A stretch of DNA of 64,000 nucleotides from contig NZ_CP030771.1 of NCBI RefSeq assembly GCF_006088715.1, positions 4,340,001-4,404,000 of the forward strand, given 5' to 3'. Numbering within the stretch: the first letter of the stretch is position 1; every line of letters begins with the position of its first letter. The stretch is from Streptomyces sp. YIM 121038. GTDB lineage: Bacteria > Actinomycetota > Actinomycetes > Streptomycetales > Streptomycetaceae. A model generated the notes under the pieces. That model saw only the letters and a program-made list of their open reading frames with translations, did no database searches and was not told the origin of the DNA. The position numbers were made by a program, and so were the translations under genes. Of this stretch, positions 34,828-43,058 are shown piece after piece.

Positions 34828-37800
34828 ATGGACGGTCTACCGCGAGTTCCGGAGCAGCGGCGTCCGGCTGCGGGAAGCGCTTCGCTTGGCGCGAGCCAGG
34901 AGCCGGGCCCCGGCCGGGGCCCGGCCGGGCCCGAGCCTGCCCCGGACCCCGCCCCCGCCAAGCCCTCTGCCCCGGGCCGGGCGACACGCGGCGGCCGGAG
35001 CAAGAGGGGGCTGGCGGCAGGGCCGCTGTCCGGCCGGGCGGGTGCCGTGGGGACGGCGGGCGCCACAGGCTCGGCAAGCGCCACAGGCGCGGCGGGTGCC
35101 ACAGGCTCGGCGAGCGCCCCGGGCGCGGCAGGTGCCACAGGCTCGGCAGGCGCAGGCGCCAGGGGTGCCGCAGGCTCGGTGAACGTGGCAGACGCTCCGG
35201 CCTCGGCGGGTGCCGCAGGCGTAGGCGCGGCCGAGGTCTCCGGCGCAGCGGCCGCAGGCGGCGCGGGCTCGGGCGGCAGCTCGGGTGAGGCCGAAGGGGA
35301 CGTGCAGGCGACCGCGCGGTTCAGCGTGTTGGGGCCCGTGCGGGCCTGGCTCGGGGAGCAGCAGCTGTCCACGGGGTCACCGCAGCAGCGCGCGCTGCTC
35401 GCCGCCCTGCTGCTGCGTGACGGCCGCACGGCCACCGCGTCCGAACTCATCGACGCCATCTGGGGCGAGGAGCCCCCCTCGCAGGCCCTCGCCGCCATCC
35501 GCACCTACGCGTCGCGGCTGCGCAAGGTCCTCCCGCCCGGCGCCCTGGTCAGCGAGTCCGGCGGCTACGCCGTGCGCGCCGCCGAGGGCGCGCTCGACCT
35601 CGCCGAGGCCGAGACCCTGTCGGCCGTGGCCGAACGGGCCCGCGCCCAGGGCGACCTGTGCCAGGCCCGCGCCCTCGTCAACAAGGCCCTGTCCCTCTGG
35701 GACGGCGAGCCCCTCGCGAACGTGCCGGGACCGTACGCCGACGCCCAGCGCACCCGCCTGGAGGAGTGGCGCCTGCAACTCGTCGAGGCCCGCCTCGACA
35801 TGGACCTCGAACAGGGCTGCCACGCCGAGTCCGTCTCCGAACTCACCGCCCTCACCGCCGCGCACCCGCTGCGCGAGCGCCTGCGCGAACTGCTGATGCT
35901 GGCCCTCTACCGCTCCGGCCGCCAGGCCGAGGCCCTCGCCGTCTACGCGGACACCCGCCGCCTGCTCGCCGACGAGCTCGGCGTCGACCCGCGCCCCGGC
36001 CTCCAGGAGCTCCAGCAGCGCATCCTCACCGCCGACCCGGCCCTGGCCGAGCCCTCGGCCCCCGCCGCCGAACCGTCCGCGGGCGTCATCCGGCCCGCCC
36101 AGCTTCCGGCCACCGTGCAGGACTTCACCGGCCGCGTCTCCTTCGTCAAGGAGCTGAGCGACATCCTCTCCACGGCCGAGGGCCGGGTGATGGCGGTGTC
36201 CGCCCTCGCCGGCATCGGCGGCGTCGGCAAGACCACCCTCGCCGTGCACGTCGCGCACGCCGCGCGCCCGCACTTCCCCGACGGCCAGCTGTACGTCGAC
36301 CTCCAGGGCGCGGGCCCCAGAGTCGCCGAGCCCGAGACGGTCCTCGGCGCCTTCCTGCGCGCCCTCGGCACGGCCGACCCCGACATCCCGGACACCCTGG
36401 AGGAGCGGGCCGCGCTGTTCCGCTCCGTCCTGGACGGCCGCCGCGTCCTCGTCCTGCTCGACAACGCCCGCGACGCCGCCCAGGTCCGCCCGCTCCTGCC
36501 CGGCACGGAGGGCTGCGCCGCCCTGGTCACCTCCCGCACCCGCATGGTGGACCTGGCCGGGGCCCACCTCGTCGACCTGGACGTGATGTCCCCCGACGAG
36601 GCGCTCCAGCTCTTCACGAAGATCGTCGGCGAGGAGCGCGTGGCCTCCGAGCGGGAGGCGGCCCTCGACGTGGTCGCCGCCTGCGGCTTCCTGCCCCTGG
36701 CCATCCGCATCGCGGCCTCCCGGCTCGCCGCCCGCCGCACCTGGACCGTCTCCACCCTGGCCGCGAAGCTGGCCGACGAGCGCCGCCGCCTCGACGAGCT
36801 CCAGGCGGGCGACCTCGCCGTCGAGGCCACCTTCGAGCTCGGCTACGGCCAGCTGGAGCCCGTCCAGGCCCGTGCCTTCCGCCTCCTCGGCCTCGCCGAC
36901 GGGCCCGACATCTCCCTCACGGCCGCCGCCGCGATGCTCGACCTCGCGCCCGAGGACGCCGAGGACCTCCTGGAGTCCCTGGTCGACACCTCGCTCCTGG
37001 AGTCCGCGGCCCCCGGCCGCTACCGCTACCACGACCTCGTCCGCCTCTACGCCCGCGCCTGCGCCGAACGCGACGAACTCCCGCCCAGCGAACGCGAGGC
37101 CGCGCTCTCCCGGCTCCTGGACTTCTACCTGGCCTCGGCGGCCCGGGTGTACGCGATCGAGCGTCCCGGTGACCGGACAGTGGATCACCTGGAGTCCGTC
37201 GACCACCCCGTACGGGGCTTCGAGGACGACGCCAGGGCCCTGGACTGGCTGCACGCGGAGGCGGCCTGCATCCTGGCGTGCGCCCAGCAGTCCCTGGGCC
37301 GGGCCGGGCTGCGGCGGGCGGTGGACCTGCTGCTCGCGGCCAAGGACCTGGCGGAGTCGGGGGCGAGCTCGCACCGCTTCGAGCTGGTGACCCGGGCGGC
37401 CTGTGCCGCCGCGCACGAGGCGGGGGACCCGCACGCCGAGGGCCGGGCCCGCGTGACCCTCGGGCAGGTCCTCAACAAGCTCGGCTCCTTCGAACAGGCC
37501 GCCGTGGAGCTGCAGCGCGCCGCGGACCACGCCGAGACCACCGAGGACCCGTGGACGCGGGGCAACGCCGCGAACGAACTGGCCATCTCCGTGGGCTGCA
37601 TGAACCAGCACGCGGGCAGTGATCCACTCGCACTCAAGACCGTCGAGACCCACGTCCTGCGCGCCATCGAGGCCTTCCGGCTCGACGGCAACCGGCACGG
37701 CGAGGCGAGCTCCCTGTGCAACTGGTCCCGGACCCTCGCCATGATGGGGCGCACCGACCAGTCCATCGAGCTCGCCCGCCAGGGCGTGGCCCTCTACGAC

Positions 37801-38220
37801 GAACTCGGCATCAGCTTCCGGGTCGCCAACGCCCGGTACGCGCTGGGGATCGGCCTCAACCAGGCCGGACGGTACGCGGAGGCGCTCGTCCAGCTCACGG
37901 ACGCCCAGCGGGTCTTCGCGGAGAACCGCCAGCGGCTGTGGGAGGGCGCGGCGCACTACCGCATCGCCCAGGTCCACCTGGCGGCCCGCCACCCCGCCCA
38001 GGCCGCGAAACACGCCGAGCAGGCCCTCGCCACCGGCTGCGTCGGCGGCGACTGGATGCGCGCCAACGTCCTGACCGTGCTCGGCAAGGCGCTCGACAGC
38101 CTCGGCCAGATCGACCGGGCCCGGGCCTGCTGGAGCAAGGCCCTGGCCCTGCACGAGCAGACGGGGGCGCCGGAGGCGGACGAGGTGCGTGTCCTGCTGC
38201 GTCCGGTAGCGGCCGCATAG
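34828..38220 (+). CDS. afsR: AfsR, SARP-type transcriptional regulator with NB-ARC and TPR domains
   Basis: A protein of 1,130 residues and the global regulator of antibiotic production that is phosphorylated by AfsK and activates afsS. After MDGLPRVPEQRRPA, the N-terminal 160 residues are an Ala/Gly/Ser/Thr low-complexity region longer than I expect for AfsR (about 990 residues in S. coelicolor). Domains: OmpR-type winged helix about 162-255 (FSVLGPVRAW; LIDAIWGEEPP; YASRLRKVL), bacterial transcriptional activation domain about 260-405, NB-ARC with Walker A GIGGVGKTT near 462 and LVLLDNARDA, and C-terminal TPRs about 830-1120. The ATG follows GGGGGAG. A direct-repeat box lies before afsS just downstream. 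Confidence 0.95.
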   Translation: MDGLPRVPEQRRPAAGSASLGASQEPGPGRGPAGPEPAPDPAPAKPSAPGRATRGGRSKRGLAAGPLSGRAGAVGTAGATGSASATGAAGATGSASAPGAAGATGSAGAGARGAAGSVNVADAPASAGAAGVGAAEVSGAAAAGGAGSGGSSGEAEGDVQATARFSVLGPVRAWLGEQQLSTGSPQQRALLAALLLRDGRTATASELIDAIWGEEPPSQALAAIRTYASRLRKVLPPGALVSESGGYAVRAAEGALDLAEAETLSAVAERARAQGDLCQARALVNKALSLWDGEPLANVPGPYADAQRTRLEEWRLQLVEARLDMDLEQGCHAESVSELTALTAAHPLRERLRELLMLALYRSGRQAEALAVYADTRRLLADELGVDPRPGLQELQQRILTADPALAEPSAPAAEPSAGVIRPAQLPATVQDFTGRVSFVKELSDILSTAEGRVMAVSALAGIGGVGKTTLAVHVAHAARPHFPDGQLYVDLQGAGPRVAEPETVLGAFLRALGTADPDIPDTLEERAALFRSVLDGRRVLVLLDNARDAAQVRPLLPGTEGCAALVTSRTRMVDLAGAHLVDLDVMSPDEALQLFTKIVGEERVASEREAALDVVAACGFLPLAIRIAASRLAARRTWTVSTLAAKLADERRRLDELQAGDLAVEATFELGYGQLEPVQARAFRLLGLADGPDISLTAAAAMLDLAPEDAEDLLESLVDTSLLESAAPGRYRYHDLVRLYARACAERDELPPSEREAALSRLLDFYLASAARVYAIERPGDRTVDHLESVDHPVRGFEDDARALDWLHAEAACILACAQQSLGRAGLRRAVDLLLAAKDLAESGASSHRFELVTRAACAAAHEAGDPHAEGRARVTLGQVLNKLGSFEQAAVELQRAADHAETTEDPWTRGNAANELAISVGCMNQHAGSDPLALKTVETHVLRAIEAFRLDGNRHGEASSLCNWSRTLAMMGRTDQSIELARQGVALYDELGISFRVANARYALGIGLNQAGRYAEALVQLTDAQRVFAENRQRLWEGAAHYRIAQVHLAARHPAQAAKHAEQALATGCVGGDWMRANVLTVLGKALDSLGQIDRARACWSKALALHEQTGAPEADEVRVLLRPVAAA
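35041..35290 (+). repeat. Low-complexity Ala/Gly/Thr/Ser repeat region inside afsR
   Basis: In-frame repetition of gcc-aca-ggc-tcg-g and related 18-24 bp units encodes runs such as ATGSASATGAAGATG. It lies between the AfsR N-terminus and its DNA-binding domain. The region probably lengthens a flexible linker; slippage is the likely origin. Confidence 0.8.
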
Positions 38221-38256
38221 GGCCTCAACCGCACCGCGCAGGGCCGTCTTCGAGCA

Positions 38257-38278
38257 CGTTCATCGAACGTTTATGACG
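38257..38278 (+). promoter_or_regulatory. AfsR/PhoP-type direct-repeat box upstream of afsS
   Basis: Two adjacent 11-bp units, CGTTCATCGAA (38257-38267) and CGTTTATGACG (38268-38278), lie about 165 bp before the afsS start, with a plausible -10 (TCTTAT) nine bases further on. An 11-bp direct repeat overlapping the -35 is the arrangement used by AfsR and by the competing PhoP in other Streptomyces, so this is probably the AfsR target. Confidence 0.75.
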
Positions 38279-38361
38279 GGCTGCCACTCTTATTTCAACG
38301 ATCCGTCGCGTCGGGGGGCAGACGGGTCGCGTGGGCCCCACAGCTATCGTGAGCGGCCCTG

Positions 38362-38407
38362 GACCGCCCGCTCGGCGACCCTCGGGGGAGTTGCCGAGCG
38401 GGCGGTC
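38362..38407 (+). promoter_or_regulatory. Perfect 15-bp hairpin in the afsS leader
   Basis: The arm gaccgcccgctcggc at 38362-38376 is exactly complementary to 38393-38407, with a 16-base loop. It lies between the predicted afsS promoter and its ribosome site, 35 bases before the ATG. It could be the afsR terminator, but if the promoter at 38257 is right it is inside the afsS mRNA and could attenuate or stabilise it. Confidence 0.7.
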
Positions 38408-38442
38408 TAGTCCCGGAGCCCCGCACCAAGCTGGAGTCACAC

Positions 38443-38622
38443 ATGAGCGACAGCAAGAAGAAGAAAGTCCTCAAGCCCATGGGGGACGGGCACATGCCCG
38501 CACCGCCTGAGGACGGACCGATAGTCCCGACCGGCGATGGTCACATGCCCGTCCCTCCCAAGGGCGGCGCGACCACCAAGGGTGACGGCCACATGCCGGC
38601 CCCGCCCGCGAAGGACGCCTGA
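38443..38622 (+). CDS. afsS: AfsS, small activator with three GDGHMPxPP repeats
   Basis: A 59-residue protein beginning MSDSKKKKVLKPMGDG. It contains three copies of the GDGHMP(A/V)PP motif, near residues 14-22, 31-39 and 47-55, matching the HMPxPP repeats of AfsS (AfsR2), the small AfsR-activated protein that stimulates pigment and antibiotic production. Its position directly downstream of afsR is as in S. coelicolor. The ATG has a GGAG site six bases upstream. The Lys-rich N-terminus is typical. How AfsS acts is not settled; it resembles part of a sigma factor. It is followed 20 bases later by a strong terminator. Confidence 0.9.
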   Translation: MSDSKKKKVLKPMGDGHMPAPPEDGPIVPTGDGHMPVPPKGGATTKGDGHMPAPPAKDA

Positions 38623-38642
38623 GACTTTCATCCTGACGGGGA

Positions 38643-38681
38643 TCGGCCGCGGCGGCGCGGAGGGGGAGCCGCCGCGGCCGA
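38643..38681 (+). terminator. afsS terminator hairpin
   Basis: Fourteen-base perfect arms tcggccgcggcggc (38643-38656) and gccgccgcggccga (38668-38681) with an 11-base loop, starting 20 bases after the afsS stop. A U-rich stretch is only weak (gtttcc), as is usual in Streptomyces. Confidence 0.75.
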
Positions 38682-38803
38682 GGCGTTTCCGGGGTGACCC
38701 GATTGCGCCAACTCGACGATTTTCAACAGCATTTGTTCGAATATAGGGCTTATGTACGGCTAGAGTCAGTTGTGGAAAGTCTGTCCCCCTCCAAGGAGTT
38801 GGA

Positions 38804-39007
38804 ATGACTCGAACCAGAAAGATCCTCGTCACCCTGGCCGTGGTCGCCGCGGCCTCCGCGGGAGCCTCGACGACGGCCTTCGCCGACAGCCACTCCCCGG
38901 TGGCGGCGCCGCTCGGGGACGGCCACACCCCGGTCACCCCGCAGGGCGACGGGCACTTCCCGGCACCGCCCGGCGACGGCCAGATGCCGACCCCGCCGCG
39001 GAGCTGA
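38804..39007 (+). CDS. Exported small protein with AfsS-like GDGH repeats
   Basis: A 67-residue protein with a clear Sec signal peptide (TRTRKILVTLAVVAAASAGASTTAFA, predicted cleavage after AFA) and a mature part of about 40 residues containing LGDGHTPVTP, QGDGHFPAPP and PGDGQMPTPP. These are the same type of repeat as in AfsS, encoded 180 bp upstream. AfsS is cytoplasmic, so an exported relative is unexpected. The ATG at 38804 has an AAGGAG site five bases upstream. It may be a secreted signalling or cell-surface peptide derived by duplication of afsS plus a signal sequence. No known family name is assigned. Confidence 0.8.
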   Translation: MTRTRKILVTLAVVAAASAGASTTAFADSHSPVAAPLGDGHTPVTPQGDGHFPAPPGDGQMPTPPRS

Positions 39008-39013
39008 GCGCCC

Positions 39014-39042
39014 CCGGGGCCGAGCTGCCCGCTCGGCCCCGG
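39014..39042 (+). terminator. Hairpin after the exported AfsS-like gene
   Basis: Arms ccggggccgagc (39014-39025) and gctcggccccgg (39031-39042) are perfect complements with a 5-base loop, seven bases after the stop codon. Confidence 0.7.
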
Positions 39043-39092
39043 AGCCGTTCGAGGCCCGGAGCGTTCGAAGCCCGGAGCCGTTCGAAGCCCGG
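39043..39092. repeat. Short tandem repeat agc(c)gttcgaagcccgg
   Basis: Three 16-17 bp units starting at 39043, 39060 and 39076 with one or two differences. They lie between the hairpin and the VOC gene start, and no coding role is apparent. Confidence 0.65.
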
Positions 39093-39147
39093 GGGCCGGG
39101 CCGGAAATCGGTGGACAGGCCCGGCCGCGTGTCGCATAGTCCGCCGC

Positions 39148-39534
39148 ATGACCACACTGGTGCGCCACATCACGTTCGACTGTCGCGACGCCTACGGGCT
39201 CGGCACCTTCTGGGCCGGGGTGCTCGGCGGGTCGCTCGCCGAGGACGACGCCCCCGGGGACCCGGAGGTCCTGCTCAGGACGCCCGGGGGGACGGACCTG
39301 CTCTTCGTCGTCGTACCGGACGCCAAGACCGGGAAGAACCGGGTGCACTTCGACCTCCAGCCGCAGGAGCGGTCCCGTGACGAGGAGGTGGAGCGGCTCC
39401 TGAAGCTGGGGGCGACGCTCGTCGCCGACCACCGGCGGCCGGACGGGCTCGGCTGGGTGACCCTGGCCGACATCGAGGGCAACGAGTTCTGCGTGGAGCG
39501 CAGCGCGGCCGAGCGGGCCGCGACCGACGGCTGA
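39148..39534 (+). CDS. VOC family protein (glyoxalase-like)
   Basis: A protein of 128 residues, a single VOC/glyoxalase-like domain: VRHITFDCRDAYGLGTFWAGVLGGSLAEDD, then VHFDLQPQERSRDEEVERLLKLGATLVADHRRPDGLGWVTLADIEGNEFCVERS. The His-bearing first strand, the VHFDL strand and the final DIEGNEFCV strand are typical of a subfamily widespread in Streptomyces with no defined substrate. The ATG at 39148 precedes the domain directly. It is convergent with the AMP-ligase gene. Confidence 0.85.
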   Translation: MTTLVRHITFDCRDAYGLGTFWAGVLGGSLAEDDAPGDPEVLLRTPGGTDLLFVVVPDAKTGKNRVHFDLQPQERSRDEEVERLLKLGATLVADHRRPDGLGWVTLADIEGNEFCVERSAAERAATDG

Positions 39535-39576
39535 GCCGCCGGCCCACGCCCCGGCCGCACCCCGGCCACGGCCCGG

Positions 39577-41187
39577 CTAGCCGGTCACGCCGCGTCGGCG
39601 CAGTTCGCCCTTCAGGACCTTGCCGCTCGCGTTGCGGGGCAGGTCCGGCACGAACTCGACCTCGCGCGGGACCTTGTAGTTCGCCATCTCGCGCCGCGAC
39701 CAGGCGATCACGTCGTCGGCGGTGAGCGTCGCGCCGGGACGGCGCACCACGTACGCCTTGCCGACCTCGCCCAGACGCGCGTCGGCGACCCCGATCACGG
39801 CCACGTCGGACACGTCGGGGTGGACGCCGAGGAGCTGCTCTATCTCGGCGGGGTAGGCGTTGAAGCCGCCGACGATGAACATGTCCTTGATCCGGTCCGT
39901 GATGCGGAGGTTGCCGTCCTCGTCGAGGACGCCCACGTCGCCGGTGCGCAGCCAGCCGTCGCCGGTCAGGACCTTCTTGGTCTCGGACGGGTCCTCGTAG
40001 TAGCCGCTCATCACGTGGTGGCCCCGGACCAGGACCTCGCCGGGGCTGCCCGGCGGCAGCGTCTCCCCCGCCACCGACACGATCCGGACCTCGGTGCCGG
40101 GTATCGCGCGGCCGGACGTCGTCGCGACGACCTCCTCCGGGTCGCCCCTGCGGCACATCGTGACGATGCCGCTGGCCTCGGAGAGCCCGTACGCGGTCAG
40201 GACGGTGGAGATGCCCAGCTCGGCGCGGAGCCGCTGCACCAGGCGCGGCGGCACGACCGCGGCGCCCGTCACCACGAGCCGGAGCGCGGACAGGTCGTGC
40301 GCGTCCCGGGCCGGGTGGTCGAGGAGCGCCTGGTGCAGGGTGGGCGGTCCGGGCAGCACCGTGACGCCCTCGCCGACCACGTTCGCGAGGACGGTGTCCA
40401 CGTCGAACACCGGCTGCGGGATCATCGTGGCGCCCCGCATCAGACAGGCGATGATCCCGGCCTTGTAGCCGAAGGTGTGGAAGAAGGGGTTCACGATCAA
40501 GTAGCGGTCGCCTTCGCGGAGTCCCGCGAGGTCGCTCCAGATCTCGTAGCAGCGCAGGGTCTGCGCGTGGGTGATCACCGCGCCCTTGGGGCGGCCCGTC
40601 GTGCCCGAGGTGTAGACGACGTCGGAGGGCCAGGTGCCCTCGACCGCGTCCGCGCGGGCCCGCACCTCGGCGTCCGGCACCGCGTCGCCGCCCGCGAGGA
40701 AGTCCTTCCAGGTGCGGAAGTCGGCGGGGGCGTCGTCGGCGAGCACCACCACCTCCTCCAGGTGCGGCAGGCCGGGCAGCGGCCCGTCGCCGGAGCCGTC
40801 ACCGGCCGCGCGCCGGAGGGCCGCCACGTACGACGTGCCGAGGAACGTGCCGGTGACGAAGAGCAGCCGGGCGCGCGAGCGGCGCAGGACGTACGCGGCC
40901 TCCGTGCCCTTGAAACGGGTGTTGATCGGCACGAGGACGGCGCCCGCGCTGACCGCGCCGAGGGCGGACACGATCCAGTCGAGGGTGTTCGGCGCCCAGA
41001 CGGCGACGCGGTCCCCGGCCCGCACCCCGCGCGCCAGACACGCGGCGGCGGCCCGCTCGACGCGCTCGCCGAGCTCCTCGTACGTCACCCGCGTACGGCC
41101 CTCGACGACCGCCTCCCGGTCGCCGAAGCGCCGCACCGCCGCCCGGACCAGGCCCGGGACGCTGCCCCACTCCAGGTCACCGCGCAT
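39577..41187 (-). CDS. FadD3-like acyl-CoA synthetase (AMP-forming)
   Basis: A protein of 536 residues of the ANL superfamily: P-loop VVYTSGTTGRPKGAVITH, FFHTFGYKAGIIACLMRGATMIPQ, TAYGLSEASGIVTMCRR, TGDVGVLDEDGNLRITDRIKDMFIVGGFNAYPAEIE and the catalytic Lys in LPRNASGKVLK. The stretch from FGYKAGIIACL to LTAYGL is close to mycobacterial FadD3, which activates the HIP side-chain fragment of sterols, but other ring-acid substrates are possible. The ATG at 41187 lies 28 bases downstream of operator site 5 and diverges from the thiolase operon. Specificity is inferred, not proven. Confidence 0.9.
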   Translation of the reverse strand: MRGDLEWGSVPGLVRAAVRRFGDREAVVEGRTRVTYEELGERVERAAAACLARGVRAGDRVAVWAPNTLDWIVSALGAVSAGAVLVPINTRFKGTEAAYVLRRSRARLLFVTGTFLGTSYVAALRRAAGDGSGDGPLPGLPHLEEVVVLADDAPADFRTWKDFLAGGDAVPDAEVRARADAVEGTWPSDVVYTSGTTGRPKGAVITHAQTLRCYEIWSDLAGLREGDRYLIVNPFFHTFGYKAGIIACLMRGATMIPQPVFDVDTVLANVVGEGVTVLPGPPTLHQALLDHPARDAHDLSALRLVVTGAAVVPPRLVQRLRAELGISTVLTAYGLSEASGIVTMCRRGDPEEVVATTSGRAIPGTEVRIVSVAGETLPPGSPGEVLVRGHHVMSGYYEDPSETKKVLTGDGWLRTGDVGVLDEDGNLRITDRIKDMFIVGGFNAYPAEIEQLLGVHPDVSDVAVIGVADARLGEVGKAYVVRRPGATLTADDVIAWSRREMANYKVPREVEFVPDLPRNASGKVLKGELRRRGVTG

Positions 41188-41214
41188 CCTCACCCATCCC
41201 CCTCCGTCACGTAG

Positions 41215-41229
41215 CTGACTAACCGTCAG
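41215..41229. promoter_or_regulatory. Operator site 5, CTGACT-AAC-CGTCAG
   Basis: A near-perfect palindrome, one mismatch from consensus, centred in the 106-bp divergent promoter between the FadD3-like gene and the thiolase-DUF35-hydratase operon. A single site could control both directions. Confidence 0.78.
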
Positions 41230-41293
41230 ATTAGCTGTAGCCTGGCGCGCTGTCAGCAGCGTGGCGCACCGCGAGGCGTCTGGAGGCACCCGG

Positions 41294-42544
41294 ATGACTT
41301 CCCCCAGAAAACTGCCGGCAACCGACGGTTCCACAGGACCCGCGGCGGCGGATAGGGCCGCACGCCCCGCGGGCCGCGCCAGAAGGCCCGCGGGAACGGC
41401 CTCGATCAAGGACGCCACGGCGATCGTCGGCATCGGGCAGACCGACTTCGCCCGGCAACTCCCCGAGAGCGAGAAGGCCTTGGCCTGCCGCGCGATCCTC
41501 GCCGCGCTCGCCGACGCGGGCATCGCCCCGGCCGAGGTCGACGCCTTCGCCTCGTACACCATGGAGGAGACCGACGAGGTGGAGGTGGCCAAGGCCATCG
41601 GCGCCGGGGACGTGACCTTCTTCAGCAAGGCGGGCTACGGCGGTGGCGGTTCCTGCGCCACGCTCGCCCATCTCGCCGCCGCGATCACCACGGGCCAGGC
41701 CACGGTCGGCGTCGCCTGGCGCTCCCGCAAGCGCGGCAGCGGCCCGCGGCCGTGGAAGAACACCGCCGTCCAGCTCCCCACCCCCGCCCAGTGGACCCGG
41801 CCCTTCGGGCTCCTTCGTCCTGTCGACGAGATAGCGATGCTCACCCGCCGCTATATGCACGAGTACGGCGCGAGCCGCGACCACCTCTTCAACGTGGCCC
41901 TGGCCTGCAGGAATCGCGCCAACCAGAATCCGGCCGCGATCATGTACGAGCGTCCGCTCACGCGTGACATGTATATGACGTCCCGCTGGATCAGCGAGCC
42001 GCTCTGCCTCTTCGACAACTGCCTGGAGACCGACGGCGCGCTGGCCTGCGTCCTCGTCTCCGCCGCCCGCGCCCGCGACTGCCGCCACCGGCCCGTGTAC
42101 GTCCACTCCGTCGCACAGGGGCTGCCCGCCCAGCACCACGGCATGGTCAACTACTGGAACGACGACCCGCTCTCCGGGCCCGCCTGGACCGCCGCCCGGC
42201 ACCTGTGGAAACACGCGGACTTCGGCCCCGAGGACGTCGACGTCGCCCAGATCTACGACGCGTTCACCCCCCTCGTCCCGCTCTCCCTGGAGGGCTACGG
42301 CTTCTGCGACCGGGGCGAGGGCGGCGCGTTCACCGAGGGCGGCGCCCTGGAGATCGGCGGCCGCCTCCCCCTCAACACGGCGGGCGGCGGCCTCAGCGAG
42401 GCGTACGTCCACGGCTTCAACCTGATCACGGAGGGCGTGCGGCAGCTGCGCGGCGCGGGCACGGCACAGGTGCCCGGAGCGTCGACGTGCCTGGTCACGG
42501 CGGGCGAGGGCGTACCGACGTCGGCGGTCCTGCTGCGGAACTGA
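41294..42544 (+). CDS. Thiolase-like lipid-transfer protein (Ltp2-type) 1
   Basis: A protein of 416 residues of the thiolase-like SCP2/lipid-transfer family: AIVGIGQTDFARQLPESEKALACRAILAALADAGI, DAFASYTMEETDEVEVAKAIG, QIYDAFTPLVPLSLEGYGFCDRGEGGAF, PLNTAGGGLSEAYVHG. Members of this group pair with a DUF35 protein to form the Ltp2-type retro-aldolase that removes steroid side chains, or act as acyl-CoA thiolases. Here the DUF35 gene follows 73 bp downstream. The ATG at 41294 has GGAGG at a spacing of seven. Expression is probably governed by site 5. Confidence 0.9.
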   Translation: MTSPRKLPATDGSTGPAAADRAARPAGRARRPAGTASIKDATAIVGIGQTDFARQLPESEKALACRAILAALADAGIAPAEVDAFASYTMEETDEVEVAKAIGAGDVTFFSKAGYGGGGSCATLAHLAAAITTGQATVGVAWRSRKRGSGPRPWKNTAVQLPTPAQWTRPFGLLRPVDEIAMLTRRYMHEYGASRDHLFNVALACRNRANQNPAAIMYERPLTRDMYMTSRWISEPLCLFDNCLETDGALACVLVSAARARDCRHRPVYVHSVAQGLPAQHHGMVNYWNDDPLSGPAWTAARHLWKHADFGPEDVDVAQIYDAFTPLVPLSLEGYGFCDRGEGGAFTEGGALEIGGRLPLNTAGGGLSEAYVHGFNLITEGVRQLRGAGTAQVPGASTCLVTAGEGVPTSAVLLRN

Positions 42545-42617
42545 GCGTCGGCAGCCGCGCGTTCGCGCGGCCCACGGAGAAGCCGTTCACGCGGCCCACG
42601 GAGGAGCTGGGAGACCC

Positions 42618-43058
42618 ATGAACGAACTGCTGACCCCCGTCGTCGACGACGACGGCGCCCCCTTCTGGGAGTACGCGGCCCGCGGCGAGCTGCGCGTCCA
42701 GGCCTGCGCCGCCGACGGCTGCGGCGCGCTCCGCTTCCCGCCGCGCCCCTGCTGTCCGCACTGCGGGTCCTTCGCCTCCGACTGGCGCCGGATGAGCGGC
42801 AAGGGCCGGATCTGGTCGTACGTCGTCCCGCACCCGCCGCTCCTGCCCGCCTACGCCGCCCTCGCTCCGTACCACCCGGTCGTCGTGGAGCTGGCCGAGG
42901 CCCCGCACATCCGGCTCGTCGGCAACCTCGTCGCGCGGGCGGGGGCCTCCCTGGACTCCGTGGCGGCAGGGCGCCCCCGCGTCGGGGCCCGGGTGCAGGT
43001 GGTCTTCGCCGACCAGGGCGGCGTCGTCGTGCCGCGCTGGGTCCTGGAGCGGCCGTGA
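42618..43058 (+). CDS. DUF35 zinc-ribbon/OB-fold protein, partner of thiolase 1
   Basis: A protein of 146 residues. The N-terminal helix (LTPVVDDDGAPFWEYAARGELRVQAC) is followed by a rubredoxin-like zinc ribbon with CPHCGS and an OB-fold (GRIWSYVVPHPPLLPAYAALAPYHPVVVELAEAPHIRLVGNLV). DUF35 proteins bind acyl-CoA and form complexes with thiolase-like proteins. In the ribbon, the cysteines in QACAADGCGALRF and RPCCPHCG supply the four ligands. The ATG at 42618 has a GGAG site, and the stop overlaps the next gene by GTGA. Confidence 0.92.
   Translation: MNELLTPVVDDDGAPFWEYAARGELRVQACAADGCGALRFPPRPCCPHCGSFASDWRRMSGKGRIWSYVVPHPPLLPAYAALAPYHPVVVELAEAPHIRLVGNLVARAGASLDSVAAGRPRVGARVQVVFADQGGVVVPRWVLERP

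Noticed and set aside
38733..38766. AfsR/PhoP-type direct repeat before the exported AfsS-like gene
   Set aside because: The tttcaacagca/tttgttcgaat pair resembles an 11-bp repeat only weakly, and candidate -35/-10 spacings are outside the normal range, so no site is claimed.
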